The notes under the pieces: model-generated
What the model saw: the letters and a program-made list of their open reading frames with translations, nothing else
Databases searched by the model: none
What the model was told of the DNA's origin: nothing
Assembly: GCF_003614185.1 (NCBI RefSeq)
Contig: NZ_KZ987724.1
Location: forward strand, 2,023,360 to 2,087,359
Direction of reading: 5' to 3'
DNA length: 64,000 nucleotides
Origin: Paenibacillus aceti
GTDB taxonomy: Bacteria; Bacillota; Bacilli; Paenibacillales; Paenibacillaceae
Shown: positions 8,811-17,354 of the stretch, piece by piece
Numbering within the stretch: position 1 is the first letter of the stretch
Layout: each line of letters opens with the position of its first letter
Translations under genes and position numbers: made by a program

Positions 8811-8882
8811 AAAAAACCTGTGACGTGCTTTCTCCACAAAAAATAATACACAAACTCTTTTCCGGAGAAAACATATCACAGG
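8811..8882 (-). terminator. Long two-segment terminator after the amaP operon
   Basis: On the minus strand CCTGTGA, five unpaired bases, TTTCTCC, a loop of about 28 nt, GGAGAAA, five unpaired bases, TCACAGG, then eight T. Two 7-bp stems are separated by a symmetric 5-nt internal loop. It lies 3 bases after the DUF2273 gene and isolates it from nusB. Confidence 0.75.
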
Positions 8883-8884
8883 AA

Positions 8885-9124
8885 TCATTTAAAAGGGCGC
8901 CAGCGCGTATCCAGCCATTCTCTTACTTCTTTCCACGGAATAAGCGGACCTTCATCTAAATCTTTGTATTTGCCGAGCGTATAGCCTACAAATAACAGAA
9001 GCGCGCAGAATAACATATTCCAAAATCCGAAAAACAGATAGATCGGGCATAGAAACAAAGCCGACGCTACACCCAGTAGCCGTCCCTTATGACTCTCCCA
9101 TAATTGCTTCCAGAACACAGCCAC
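8885..9124 (-). CDS. DUF2273 small membrane protein
   Basis: 79 residues with two hydrophobic helices (about 17-32 and 34-50) and the C-terminal KDLDEGPLIPWKEVREWLDTRW. This matches the DUF2273 family, which recurs next to Asp23 and AmaP genes and is presumed to work with them at the membrane. It starts 5 bases after the amaP stop, so it is cotranscribed. The exact function is unknown; the call rests on size, membrane topology and neighbourhood. Confidence 0.85.
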   Translation of the reverse strand: MAVFWKQLWESHKGRLLGVASALFLCPIYLFFGFWNMLFCALLLFVGYTLGKYKDLDEGPLIPWKEVREWLDTRWRPFK

Positions 9125-9129
9125 TCCCC

Positions 9130-9669
9130 CTATTCGACCCGACTTTTAATAACAGGTGAATGGACAAGGTTAGCTATATACACTGAAACATAGGCTACCG
9201 GAATACCTGTAATCTCCTCCACGTGATCGTGGACTTGCTTCTGCACTTCCTCAGTCATAGCCGGTATCGACGATTCACCATCAACGACAGCTCGAATCAT
9301 AATCTCCAGACCCGACTCCGCGATCCGAATTCTCGTCTTGACCTCTCTAACCCCGCGCACCCGTGAAGCTGCCTTGTAGGACAGGTTCTCGATCGTATCG
9401 ACGGAGATTTGAATATCCCCATAGTCCGTACGCTGATCAATCGAGGATTGATGATTGCGCTCGCGGCGCACAGAGATGTAGAAGAAACGGATGCTGAGCA
9501 AGATCAGTACAGCAGCCACCACTATGGATGATATCAACAGGGTGTGCCCTTGCTCTTTATTAAGGGTTAATGTGTACGAGCCAGTCATTAGTAGAATAGA
9601 TAGTATAGATAATACTCCAACAACTAAGCTGTAAATGAGCAGCAAGATTCTGTCCAAAATTTTGGCCAC
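9130..9669 (-). CDS. amaP: Alkaline shock response membrane anchor protein AmaP
   Basis: About 179 residues from a GTG at 9669-9667 (MAKILDRILLLIYS); AAGGAGG lies 11 bases upstream. The open frame extends further, but that extension has no family character. Two transmembrane helices near residues 8-30 and 45-65 are followed by a soluble region with VDTIENLSYKAASRVRGVREVKTRI, related to Asp23. In staphylococci AmaP tethers Asp23 to the membrane; the adjacent asp23-like gene at 9785 supports the same partnership here. Part of an asp23-amaP-DUF2273 transcription unit. Confidence 0.88.
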   Translation of the reverse strand: MAKILDRILLLIYSLVVGVLSILSILLMTGSYTLTLNKEQGHTLLISSIVVAAVLILLSIRFFYISVRRERNHQSSIDQRTDYGDIQISVDTIENLSYKAASRVRGVREVKTRIRIAESGLEIMIRAVVDGESSIPAMTEEVQKQVHDHVEEITGIPVAYVSVYIANLVHSPVIKSRVE

Positions 9670-9784
9670 GACAGGAATAGCCTCCTTCTCAGTGCTGAAA
9701 ACCGACCTTTTCGAACACACTTTCATATACAAAAAAATTATAGTAAACCCCTGACACATACGGTCGGGGGTTCGTTACTTGATA

Positions 9785-10192
9785 TTATTTCACCCTGTGG
9801 TTAGGCTCTACTTCCTCAGGTTTCTCGGCTGCCTTGAAAATAACATCGTGAATCTGAACGTTCACCTCAATCACCGTCAGACCGGTCATCGTCTCGATCG
9901 AACGCTTCACATTACGTTGAATTTCAGTAGCAACCTCCGGAATACGGTTACCATATTCCACGATTACGGATACGTCAACAGCCGCTTCACGCTGGCCAAC
10001 TTCCACCTTAACGCCTTTGGATAAATTCTTCTTGCCAAGCAATTCGGCAATGCCTCCAGCAAATCCACCGCTCATGCCGGCGACGCCCTTCACTTCAACT
10101 GTAGCAAGTCCCGCAATGACCTCAAGGACTTCTGGTGCAATTTGAATCTCGCCAATCTCAGTCCGTTCGAACTCCGTAGGCAATGCACTCAT
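9785..10192 (-). CDS. Asp23/Gls24 family envelope stress response protein
   Basis: About 135 residues. The start at 10192-10190 (MSALPTEFERTEIG) is preferred because GAGAGGTGG lies nine bases upstream; the in-frame ATG at 10201 is too close to it. The Asp23 core is clear: GEIQIAPEVLEVIAGLA, GVAGMSGGFAGG, VSVIVEYGNRIPEVATEIQ and TGLTVIEVNVQI. Soluble, no signal peptide; members accumulate under alkaline or envelope stress and are held at the membrane by AmaP. In this order (accC, asp23, amaP) it corresponds to B. subtilis yqhY. Confidence 0.93.
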   Translation of the reverse strand: MSALPTEFERTEIGEIQIAPEVLEVIAGLATVEVKGVAGMSGGFAGGIAELLGKKNLSKGVKVEVGQREAAVDVSVIVEYGNRIPEVATEIQRNVKRSIETMTGLTVIEVNVQIHDVIFKAAEKPEEVEPNHRVK

Positions 10193-10305
10193 TCTATTCA
10201 TCCACCTCTCAATAAGTCTTGCGCTATTCTCTAAGTCTTAGAAACTGCGCACTTATTATACATACTATATCATTTCAAGAACATTATGACAAACTCGGTT
10301 CCGAA

Positions 10306-11649
10306 CTAAATCTCGTGTTCTTCCAGAAATTTAATATCAAAGTCACCGCGGCTAAATAGCGGATGCTCCAGCAGCTTCTGGTGAAAAGGAATGGTCGTAT
10401 GAATCCCTTCGATCACGAATTCAGACAGAGCCCGTCTCATCTTGGCAATCGCTTCTTCACGGGTCGGAGCCCATACAATCAGCTTGGCGATCATCGAATC
10501 ATAATGCGGCGAGATCAAATAACCCGGGTAAGCGGCGCTATCGATCCGCACTCCTGGGCCACCCGGCGCCAGGTAAAAGCCGATTTTGCCGGGAGATGGC
10601 ATGAAGTTGCGCGACGGGTCCTCGGCATTAATCCGGCATTCGATCGCCCAGCCATTCAATATGACATCTTCCTGTGTGAAAGAGAGCGGATTCCCCTCAG
10701 CCACGGAGATCATTTCCTGGATCAGATCGATCCCGGTAATCATTTCGGTCACGGGATGCTCGACTTGAATCCGCGTGTTCATCTCCATGAAGTAGAATTG
10801 TCCGTCAGGACCGAGCAGGAATTCCAGCGTGCCCGCCCCGGAGTAATCCACGGCAAGCGCAGCTCTCACTGCTGCCTCTCCCATTTCTACGCGCTTCTCG
10901 GCAGACAATACCGGGCAAGGCGCTTCCTCTACGAGCTTCTGACGGCGGCGCTGTATGGAACAGTCACGCTCGCCCAAATAGACGGCATTACCATGCTTAT
11001 CGGCCATAATCTGGATCTCCACATGCTTCATGCCTGTCAAATATTTCTCCAAATAGACGCCAGCATTGCCGAAGGCCTTCTCCGCCTCCTGCTGTGCGGT
11101 CGTAATCTGCTGGATCAAGGATGCCTCATCTTCAGCGATGCGGATACCCTTGCCGCCTCCGCCGGCGGTTGCCTTGATAATGACCGGATAACCGATATCG
11201 CGGGCGATCATCACAGCTTCCTCTACATCCTCGATGAGACCGTCCGAGCCGGGAATCACCGGAACCTTCGCATTCTTCATCGTCTGCTTGGCCACCGATT
11301 TATCTCCCATTCGAGTGATGGCATCCGGGGATGGTCCGATAAAGGCCATATTACAGGAGCTGCAGATCTCCGCGAAATCCGCATTCTCTGCCAGGAAGCC
11401 ATAGCCTGGGTGGATCGCATCACACTCGGTCAGGGTAGCTACGCTCATCAGATTGGTCAGATTTAAATAGCTGTCCTTCGAGGCCGTAGGTCCGATGCAA
11501 TAAGCTTCATCCGCCATGCGGACATGCAGGGACTCCTTGTCTGCCTCAGAATATACAGCTACTGTTGATATACCTAGCTCGCGGCATGCGCGAATGATTC
11601 GAACCGCAATCTCTCCGCGATTCGCGATTAATACTTTATTAAATTTCAC
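10306..11649 (-). CDS. accC: Acetyl-CoA carboxylase, biotin carboxylase subunit
   Basis: 447 residues. Carboxylates the biotin on AccB using ATP and bicarbonate, the first half reaction of fatty acid synthesis. Visible are [19 protein letters not shown] at the N-terminus, the ATP-grasp glycine loop [14 protein letters not shown] and the active-site segment [18 protein letters not shown]. The start is a GTG at 11649-11647 with AAGGAGG upstream. It follows accB by 68 bases. The carboxyltransferase subunits are not in the window. Confidence 0.98.
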   Translation of the reverse strand: MKFNKVLIANRGEIAVRIIRACRELGISTVAVYSEADKESLHVRMADEAYCIGPTASKDSYLNLTNLMSVATLTECDAIHPGYGFLAENADFAEICSSCNMAFIGPSPDAITRMGDKSVAKQTMKNAKVPVIPGSDGLIEDVEEAVMIARDIGYPVIIKATAGGGGKGIRIAEDEASLIQQITTAQQEAEKAFGNAGVYLEKYLTGMKHVEIQIMADKHGNAVYLGERDCSIQRRRQKLVEEAPCPVLSAEKRVEMGEAAVRAALAVDYSGAGTLEFLLGPDGQFYFMEMNTRIQVEHPVTEMITGIDLIQEMISVAEGNPLSFTQEDVILNGWAIECRINAEDPSRNFMPSPGKIGFYLAPGGPGVRIDSAAYPGYLISPHYDSMIAKLIVWAPTREEAIAKMRRALSEFVIEGIHTTIPFHQKLLEHPLFSRGDFDIKFLEEHEI

Positions 11650-11717
11650 AGTCTTCCATCCTCCTTGGAAAAGCTAGCTGACACACCTATAGACTACAAG
11701 GTGCAAGTGGGCCGCAT

Positions 11718-12218
11718 TTACTCAGGCTTCACCAAAAAGAGAGGCTGTCCATATTCCACTAGCTGTCCGTTCTCAACTAAAACATCGGTGATTTGACCCT
11801 TAACTTCGGCCTCCAGCTCATTCATCAGCTTCATCGCTTCGATGATGCAGACGACGGTCTTTTCCCCAACCCGGTCTCCAATGTTGACATAAGGATTGGC
11901 GTCCGGGGATGAAGCGCGATAGAAAGTTCCTACCATCGGCGACACAATGGTATGTAGATTAGGATCCTGCTCAGCCGGTTGGGCTGGAGCCTGCTCACCG
12001 GAGGCCGGAATGCCCGCAGCAGGGCTGATGGACATTGCTCCCACCGATTGAACTACAGCGGATTCGGCAACGGGCTGAACATGCACCACTTCACTCTTGC
12101 CTGGTTTACGGATGCAAAGTCTGGAGCCTTCATTCTCAAGCTCTAATTCATGTACGGACGTCTTGTCCACCAATTCAATCAATTCTTTGATCTCATCCAA
12201 ATTAAACATCATCTTCAT
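11718..12218 (-). CDS. accB: Biotin carboxyl carrier protein of acetyl-CoA carboxylase
   Basis: 166 residues from the ATG at 12218-12216 ([13 protein letters not shown]), which has AAGGAG five bases upstream; an in-frame GTG two codons earlier lies inside that site. After an N-terminal helix and an Ala/Pro/Gln-rich flexible linker (about 55-95) comes the biotinyl domain with [16 protein letters not shown] and the biotinylation site [13 protein letters not shown]. It shuttles the carboxyl group between AccC and AccAD. First gene of an accB-accC pair that probably continues into the asp23 cluster. Confidence 0.97.
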   Translation of the reverse strand: MKMMFNLDEIKELIELVDKTSVHELELENEGSRLCIRKPGKSEVVHVQPVAESAVVQSVGAMSISPAAGIPASGEQAPAQPAEQDPNLHTIVSPMVGTFYRASSPDANPYVNIGDRVGEKTVVCIIEAMKLMNELEAEVKGQITDVLVENGQLVEYGQPLFLVKPE

Positions 12219-12292
12219 TATCACTCCTTCAGCTTCGCAAAGCCTTGGCCTTATTCAGCATTTAACTTTATGTATTATATCACAATCAATCA

Positions 12293-12324
12293 AAATGGAA
12301 AGAGTCCAGGCTCCCCTGGACTCT
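12293..12324 (-). terminator. Terminator after spoIIIAH
   Basis: A perfect 10-bp stem, AGAGTCCAGG/CCTGGACTCT, with a 4-nt loop, followed on the minus strand by a T-rich stretch. It separates the spoIIIA operon from accB. Confidence 0.8.
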
Positions 12325-12370
12325 CCCGGCATCATCTGTAGAAATTTGCGGGATTTTGCCGTTTTTTCGC

Positions 12371-13168
12371 TTATTTCGTCACGTATTGAACGCTTACTTT
12401 ATCCTGGGAAATGCCCAGTTCCTTGATGACCAGATCCATGATGCTGACAGCATCCTTGGCTTCCAGCTTCTCACTGGCGACGAGCACTTGATAGTTATCG
12501 CCATTTTCAGCTACCACCGCATTGGAATATTTCTGTTGCAGCTTCTCCTCGATGTCGTAAATTTTATCTGCTTTCTCCTCAAGCGCACTGAGCTCCTGCT
12601 GAGCCATCGCTGCTTCTTCCAGCGGTTTGGATTCATCATTGATGATCTTCATCAGCTGATCGTACTTTTTATTGTTGCTGTCATTACGCTGAAATTGATA
12701 AGCCGTCAAGTTGTCGAGTCCGGTAGTCCCTTGCGACTCCAATTGCTTCAATACGTCTTCATCGCTTGAATTTTCCTTGGCCGAGCTGTCTTTCGTCGAT
12801 TTATCGTCTTTATGATCCGGCTGCTGGCCTTTGTCATTCTCCTTGCCCTGCGGAGCAGGCTCCTGTCCATCATCGGCGGCGTCGCCCTTAGTAGCATCGT
12901 CAGCGATGGTTCCGGCGGCCTTCTCGTCTGCGGCAAGCTTGTCATCCTCCGTCTGTCCCGGCTCCACTTCAGTAACGAGCATATCATCCATATCTTCTGT
13001 AGTATCCAGCCCACCTGCTGCATCTGTTTTGCTATCCAGCGTCGCTACTTGGCCATCCGGATTCTTTCCTTTCGTCGAGCTGTCCTCGGTGAATAAATAA
13101 TAGGCGGACAAGATCACCATCAAGCTAAGCATAGATACGAGCCATATCGTCTGTCTTTTCGATTTCAT
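12371..13168 (-). CDS. spoIIIAH: Stage III sporulation protein AH
   Basis: 265 residues. One N-terminal membrane helix (about 7-26), then a long acidic low-complexity linker rich in Asp, Lys and Gly (about 30-135), then a YscJ/FliF-like ring-building domain with QLMKIINDESKPLEEAAMAQ and VVKELGISQDKVSVQYV. In B. subtilis it sits in the mother-cell membrane around the forespore and binds SpoIIQ to form the channel. The linker is longer than in B. subtilis (218 residues). AGGAGG lies upstream of the ATG. Unlike the rest of the operon, a 266-bp gap with a structured repeat separates it from spoIIIAG. Confidence 0.93.
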   Translation of the reverse strand: MKSKRQTIWLVSMLSLMVILSAYYLFTEDSSTKGKNPDGQVATLDSKTDAAGGLDTTEDMDDMLVTEVEPGQTEDDKLAADEKAAGTIADDATKGDAADDGQEPAPQGKENDKGQQPDHKDDKSTKDSSAKENSSDEDVLKQLESQGTTGLDNLTAYQFQRNDSNNKKYDQLMKIINDESKPLEEAAMAQQELSALEEKADKIYDIEEKLQQKYSNAVVAENGDNYQVLVASEKLEAKDAVSIMDLVIKELGISQDKVSVQYVTK

Positions 13169-13221
13169 ACTTTAATTCCTCCTAAACATTTTTTATAGAA
13201 AATAGGACAAATCTACTTTGC

Positions 13222-13434
13222 AATCAAAAGCAACTACTTGAACTTCCTCTATTCAAATCGTTGTTCAAAAAAGTTGGTTTTCAGTACCGAGAAGCTTGGA
13301 TGAAGCTAGGCATGAGGAGCGCAGCGTACGTTGTTTGTACGTGAGCACCGGAAGGCCTAGCTGAATTCAAGATTCGACGCCGAGTTCACTCCCAGAGATG
13401 CTTCGTAATCAAAAGCGACTTTTTTTGACTTCCC
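13222..13434. repeat. Structured intergenic repeat between spoIIIAG and spoIIIAH
   Basis: An imperfect direct repeat of about 30 nt (AATCAAAAGC..ACT..CTTCC.CTA) begins at 13222 and again at 13407. Between them, 13295-13311 and 13355-13371 pair over 17 positions (two mismatches, one G-U); the inner part holds CGTAC/GTACG around a 7-nt loop. No open reading frame fits. It resembles mobile or RNA-type repeats more than a regulatory leader. Confidence 0.6.
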
Positions 13435-14085
13435 CTACTGGGATTGTTTGCGAGGGACGACGGATATACGATAGGCCGGCACATTCAACCCCTTCTCCAC
13501 CGCATCGACAATCAACCCCTTCACGGTCTTATTCTCGGCACCTTTCGCGACGATTAATACCCCGCGCACCTTGGGCTTGATTTTCTTCGTAACGATCGGC
13601 TGCTCATTGCCCCCAGCTTCATAGGTCATAATCTGTCCATCTCGCGTGTATTGCGTGACGTGGCGCTTGCCGCCATCCTTATCCGTCTCCTCGGTCAGCT
13701 CCTGTGTATCCTTGACATTGCGCTGCACGACGACCTCCTCGGTGGAGTCTACAGTAACCAGCACATCGACTGCGCCAACTCCCACGATTTTCTCCAGGAT
13801 CTCCTTCGTCTTGTTTTCCAGCGAAAATTCAATCTCGGCAAAAGGTCCTTCACCAGCACCCCCGGGTATTACCGGAGCGGATACATTCTGCGATGCTGGT
13901 GGTTCTCTCCCCTCACCTCCAGTATCAATCTGCTTCACATTGACAAAGGAATATAGCAGCATCAGCGCCAGTCCGACCAGCCCAAGAATCAGTACGAGAC
14001 GGAAGGTCTGAGTTCTCTTCTTGCCATCTGCTCCCTTGCCGAGCCATTGCTCCAATTTCTTAAACCATCCGGGCACCCGCTTCAC
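13435..14085 (-). CDS. spoIIIAG: Stage III sporulation protein AG
   Basis: 216 residues. One membrane helix (about 27-47, RLVLILGLVGLALMLLYSF) followed by a spacer and a ring-building-motif domain with ILEKIVGVGAVDVLVTVDSTEE and VRGVLIVAKGAENKTVKGLI. In B. subtilis SpoIIIAG forms a large oligomeric ring in the mother-cell-to-forespore channel. It begins with GTG at 14085, behind a G-rich but weak ribosome site, 21 bases after spoIIIAF. Expressed in the mother cell under SigE in the model species. Confidence 0.95.
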   Translation of the reverse strand: MKRVPGWFKKLEQWLGKGADGKKRTQTFRLVLILGLVGLALMLLYSFVNVKQIDTGGEGREPPASQNVSAPVIPGGAGEGPFAEIEFSLENKTKEILEKIVGVGAVDVLVTVDSTEEVVVQRNVKDTQELTEETDKDGGKRHVTQYTRDGQIMTYEAGGNEQPIVTKKIKPKVRGVLIVAKGAENKTVKGLIVDAVEKGLNVPAYRISVVPRKQSQ

Positions 14086-14106
14086 CCCCCACGATATAAT
14101 GTTCTA

Positions 14107-14904
14107 TCATTGATCTAGCACAGTTACAGCTTCGCGTGGAACGCCCCACTGTCTGCTCAGCAGTTCCTCGATCTGTCGCTTGATTCCGGCTTCAGCCTGC
14201 TTCGGTTGCTCAGGCTCTCCAATGGCAAGCTCAGCTCCTGGAGCATCTTTATTAGCGATCACCGCTTGAGTCTGCTCCTCCTGCTGTCCCATGCTCTCAG
14301 GGCTAGTAGCGGTTTGTCCGGTCTTCAACTTGACATCGATGTTCACCTTATCTACCGGCTGCACCGATATTCCATTCTTCGGCTGCTGTTCTCCGCTGCC
14401 CGCTTCCTCTGTTCCCGCAGCGGCCATCACAACCTCGACCATGGAATAGGCTAGCTGGTTCGTCTGTGCAGCCGGTACAGAAGGAGTTCGGGAATCCTGC
14501 GCTTCACTGATCAGCTTAACGGTCACGCGCCTCACAGCCTGGCCGGTCTCCTGCTCAATCGACTGCTTCATCTGTCGGGCCGCTTCCTCCGCCGCATACT
14601 GCAACGCTTCAGCCTCTTGCTTTTGTCTTAACTTCTCACCCTGCTTCAGAATGGACTGCGTGCTCTGGCCCGTATCCTGGCTGCCAGGAGCGATGAACTC
14701 ATCCATAATAGCTGTCTCAAGCTTCTGTTTGGCCTCAGGGGCAAATATGCGGACAACCGGAGCGATTAACGTTAACAGGATCAGCAGGCTGACGACAAAA
14801 CGCACATATCGTTCCATCGCCCGATTCGGCAGCAGCAGGTCGACAAAAACCGCGAATAGCACGATAATTATAATTTGCTTAAGCCACTCTCCCAGAAAAC
14901 TCAC
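14107..14904 (-). CDS. spoIIIAF: Stage III sporulation protein AF
   Basis: 265 residues, somewhat longer than the B. subtilis protein. Two N-terminal membrane helices (about 8-25 and 33-53) are followed by a mother-cell-facing ring-building-like domain with EQETGQAVRRVTVKLISE and a Gln/Glu-rich insertion. The C-terminus IEELLSRQWGVPREAVTVLDQ is typical. The start is a GTG at 14904. Component of the SpoIIIA-SpoIIQ channel needed for SigG activity after engulfment. Confidence 0.93.
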   Translation of the reverse strand: MSFLGEWLKQIIIIVLFAVFVDLLLPNRAMERYVRFVVSLLILLTLIAPVVRIFAPEAKQKLETAIMDEFIAPGSQDTGQSTQSILKQGEKLRQKQEAEALQYAAEEAARQMKQSIEQETGQAVRRVTVKLISEAQDSRTPSVPAAQTNQLAYSMVEVVMAAAGTEEAGSGEQQPKNGISVQPVDKVNIDVKLKTGQTATSPESMGQQEEQTQAVIANKDAPGAELAIGEPEQPKQAEAGIKRQIEELLSRQWGVPREAVTVLDQ

Positions 14905-14967
14905 ACTTGCCTCACCGCCTTACCTCAATTAACGTCTAACGTCGCTGGTAAACCGCTACTGCCACGG

Positions 14968-16158
14968 TTAGCGCATCATCACTGTAACGTTGCCTGCTGT
15001 CAGCATGATCGTAATTGCCAGGAAGAACATTAGTCCCACGGCGGCCAGAGCCGCGAATACGTAGATCATGCTCTTGCCGATGGTGTCCAGACAGATGACG
15101 ATCGGTGTATCCCCTAATGGCTGCATTACAGCAGCGGATAGATTAAAGATCAAGGCCAGAACTAATATTTTGATCGCTGGAAAAGCACATAAGAACAACA
15201 GAATAATAACTCCGACCAGACCGATTGAATTCTTGACTAGCAGGGAAGCCGATATCACGGTGTCGGTCGCATCCGCGAACACCTTACCGACGACCGGAAC
15301 GAAATTTCCGGTTAAATACTTCGCAGTCCTGAGCGTAACTCCATCCACTACAGAGCCGGCGATCCCTTTTATCGATATGACTCCGAGGAAGACGGTCAGC
15401 AGAACACCCAATAGACTCATGCTGAGCGTCCGCAGCAGATTCCCGAGCTGGGTCAATTTATATTTGTCGGACAAGGTGCTGACGATATGCAGGATACCCG
15501 AGAAGAATAACAATGGGAAAATGATCGTATGAACCAACGTGCCTACGGTATGAACCATGAATACGACGAGCGGATGGGTAACCGACACGGTCGCCACATT
15601 TCCCATGGAAGCAAGCAAGGTGAACAACAGCGGAACCATCGCCATCATAAAGTCGATCATTCCGGTAATAGCCCCCGTGGCATAACTGATCGCTACATGG
15701 AAGCTGTTGATCGCCAGCACCAGAATCACCATGAAGCAGATGGAATAGGCTACCTTACTTACCTGCTTACGCTCAAATGCCGATTGCAGCGTCTCCAGGA
15801 TCATACTGAAGATCGACAGCAGGACAATTGTGACGAGAATATGACCGTTGTACAGCACTTCATGCCACATATATCGCATCAGACCGAGAAAGCCTGTCTT
15901 CATGGAGAAGCCCTGACCTTCCTGAACCAGCATGTCCATAAAGGAAGGAACGTCCCGATCCGGAAAAAAGCCTCCATACTCCTTCATCAGATTATGCCAG
16001 TATGTCTCCACTTCATCGGTTGGCAACTGTTCAGTCTGCCGCTCGATCCACCTACTATCAGGCCCTTCGGCCATGACCCGGACCGGCCACAGAATTAGAA
16101 AACCAAGGACGAGCAGGATCAACGTCCTATGTTGATAGCTCAATTGGATTGATCTCAT
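14968..16158 (-). CDS. spoIIIAE: Stage III sporulation protein AE
   Basis: 396 residues. An N-terminal signal-like helix (about 10-30) is followed by an extracytoplasmic segment (RQTEQLPTDEVETYWHNLMKE) and about seven to eight further hydrophobic helices, including TGAITGMIDFMMAMVPLLFTLL and the loop KYLTGNFVPVVGKVFADATD. This is the largest membrane subunit of the SpoIIIA complex and is thought to form part of the channel. The ATG has AAGGTGGG upstream, and it lies 16 bases after spoIIIAD. Confidence 0.96.
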   Translation of the reverse strand: MRSIQLSYQHRTLILLVLGFLILWPVRVMAEGPDSRWIERQTEQLPTDEVETYWHNLMKEYGGFFPDRDVPSFMDMLVQEGQGFSMKTGFLGLMRYMWHEVLYNGHILVTIVLLSIFSMILETLQSAFERKQVSKVAYSICFMVILVLAINSFHVAISYATGAITGMIDFMMAMVPLLFTLLASMGNVATVSVTHPLVVFMVHTVGTLVHTIIFPLLFFSGILHIVSTLSDKYKLTQLGNLLRTLSMSLLGVLLTVFLGVISIKGIAGSVVDGVTLRTAKYLTGNFVPVVGKVFADATDTVISASLLVKNSIGLVGVIILLFLCAFPAIKILVLALIFNLSAAVMQPLGDTPIVICLDTIGKSMIYVFAALAAVGLMFFLAITIMLTAGNVTVMMR

Positions 16159-16174
16159 CTCGCACCCACCTTAG

Positions 16175-16564
16175 CTATGTCGGCAGCAGCTTGATGACTG
16201 TCTCGATAATAATGCTGATGATCGGAATCGCCAGGACCATTATCATCACCTTGCCCGCCAGCTCAATCTTTGAAGCGATGCCCTCTTGCCCGGCATCCTT
16301 GACGATCTGTGCTCCAAATTCAGCGATGTAGGCGATTCCGATGATCTTGAGGATCGTCTTCAGGTAGATCATCTGCACGCCGGAGGAGGTTGCCAGTTCC
16401 TCCAACACATCAATAATTCCGCCAATTTTACCGATCAGGTACAAGAAGATATATATTCCCGTGCTTGCCCCTATCAGAAAGGCAAACATCGGTTTCTGTT
16501 CTTTAATAACGAGGATCAGCACCGTCGCCAGCAATCCGATGCCTACAATCTGAATCATTTCCAC
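16175..16564 (-). CDS. spoIIIAD: Stage III sporulation protein AD
   Basis: 129 residues with three to four hydrophobic helices (MIQIVGIGLLATVLILVI, MFAFLIGASTGIYIFLYLIG, GKVMIMVLAIPIISIIIE) and the conserved YLKTILKIIGIAYIAEFGAQI. Begins with GTG at 16564, ten bases after spoIIIAC. Membrane component of the SpoIIIA complex; homologous to SpoIIIAC in its C-terminal half. Confidence 0.96.
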   Translation of the reverse strand: MEMIQIVGIGLLATVLILVIKEQKPMFAFLIGASTGIYIFLYLIGKIGGIIDVLEELATSSGVQMIYLKTILKIIGIAYIAEFGAQIVKDAGQEGIASKIELAGKVMIMVLAIPIISIIIETVIKLLPT

Positions 16565-16574
16565 GGCTCTTCAC

Positions 16575-16778
16575 CTACTGGAATAGAAAGATCGATTTGA
16601 TTTCCTGGAACAAATTGTCCAGCAAGCGGATGACCATGAACAGCACAACGACAAATCCGATCAACGTCACCCAATGGGCCATGTCTTCTTTTCCCATCTG
16701 CTTCAGTACCGTATGGATCATGGCGATAATGATTCCGATGCCTGCAATTTGAAAGATCGCGTTCACTTCTATGTTCAT
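16575..16778 (-). CDS. spoIIIAC: Stage III sporulation protein AC
   Basis: 67 residues, two hydrophobic helices (AIFQIAGIGIIIAMIHTVL and THWVTLIGFVVVLFMVI-like) separated by KQMGKEDMAHW. Length and sequence are typical. Small membrane subunit of the SpoIIIA channel; lies between spoIIIAB and spoIIIAD in the usual order. Confidence 0.96.
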   Translation of the reverse strand: MNIEVNAIFQIAGIGIIIAMIHTVLKQMGKEDMAHWVTLIGFVVVLFMVIRLLDNLFQEIKSIFLFQ

Positions 16779-16835
16779 TGAAATGGCACCTCACAATTAG
16801 TTTCACCGGTGACAATTGGATAAGAGGGATGCTCT

Positions 16836-17354
16836 TCAATAGAGGATGATTACGATAAAAGCGCCGAACAGCAGCCCCAAACTTCTGAACATTTTCTCGT
16901 ACCGATTCTGTTCTTCACGCGCTTCATGCTCCTCACTCTCCAACTGACGGACCGCTGTGGCAATATGTCCAAGCTGGTCCTTACGATCGCTTGTCCCGAG
17001 CGTATAGCTGAACTGCCTCATAATATCCTGCTCTACCGCTTTCATCGCCGTGGTCTTCCAGCCAGCCTCCAAGGCTAGCTGCAGCGCCTCCTGTGCGGTT
17101 CGATTATCCGGCGGCTTCATATTCTGCGCTGCCCTATGAAAGATCGAGCCTACCGCCCCTCCGCTCTGTTCCCCGATTCTATCCAGTGCGTCCGGCAGCG
17201 GGGTGAAACCATACATGATCTCGGTTTCCAGCCGTTTCAGCGCGAGAATCAGACGACGGATCTGTTGCGGCCGGTTCGCATACTGCCTGGCTTGAAGCCA
17301 TCCGGCCAGCGTCGTAGCTGCGATGACGAGTACAGCTCCCAGCATCTTAAGCAT
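16836..17354 (-). CDS. spoIIIAB: Stage III sporulation protein AB
   Basis: 172 residues. N-terminal membrane helix (about 3-20), a helical domain with QIRRLILALKRLETEIMYGFTPLPDAL and a C-terminal membrane helix (LGLLFGAFIVIILY). This resembles GspF-type proteins of secretion systems, consistent with the idea that the SpoIIIA complex is related to them. Its start overlaps the spoIIIAA stop by 8 bases, indicating translational coupling. Confidence 0.95.
   Translation of the reverse strand: MLKMLGAVLVIAATTLAGWLQARQYANRPQQIRRLILALKRLETEIMYGFTPLPDALDRIGEQSGGAVGSIFHRAAQNMKPPDNRTAQEALQLALEAGWKTTAMKAVEQDIMRQFSYTLGTSDRKDQLGHIATAVRQLESEEHEAREEQNRYEKMFRSLGLLFGAFIVIILY

Noticed and set aside
8660-8851. 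A 63-codon minus-strand frame upstream of nusB
   Set aside because: It overlaps the terminator of the preceding operon and the nusB ribosome site, has no recognisable motif and no ribosome site of its own.
10363-11466. A 367-codon plus-strand frame across accC, and a similar 361-codon one at 52058-53143 across adhE
   Set aside because: Both are in codon register with the real genes and arise from the same codon bias. accC and adhE have complete family motifs.
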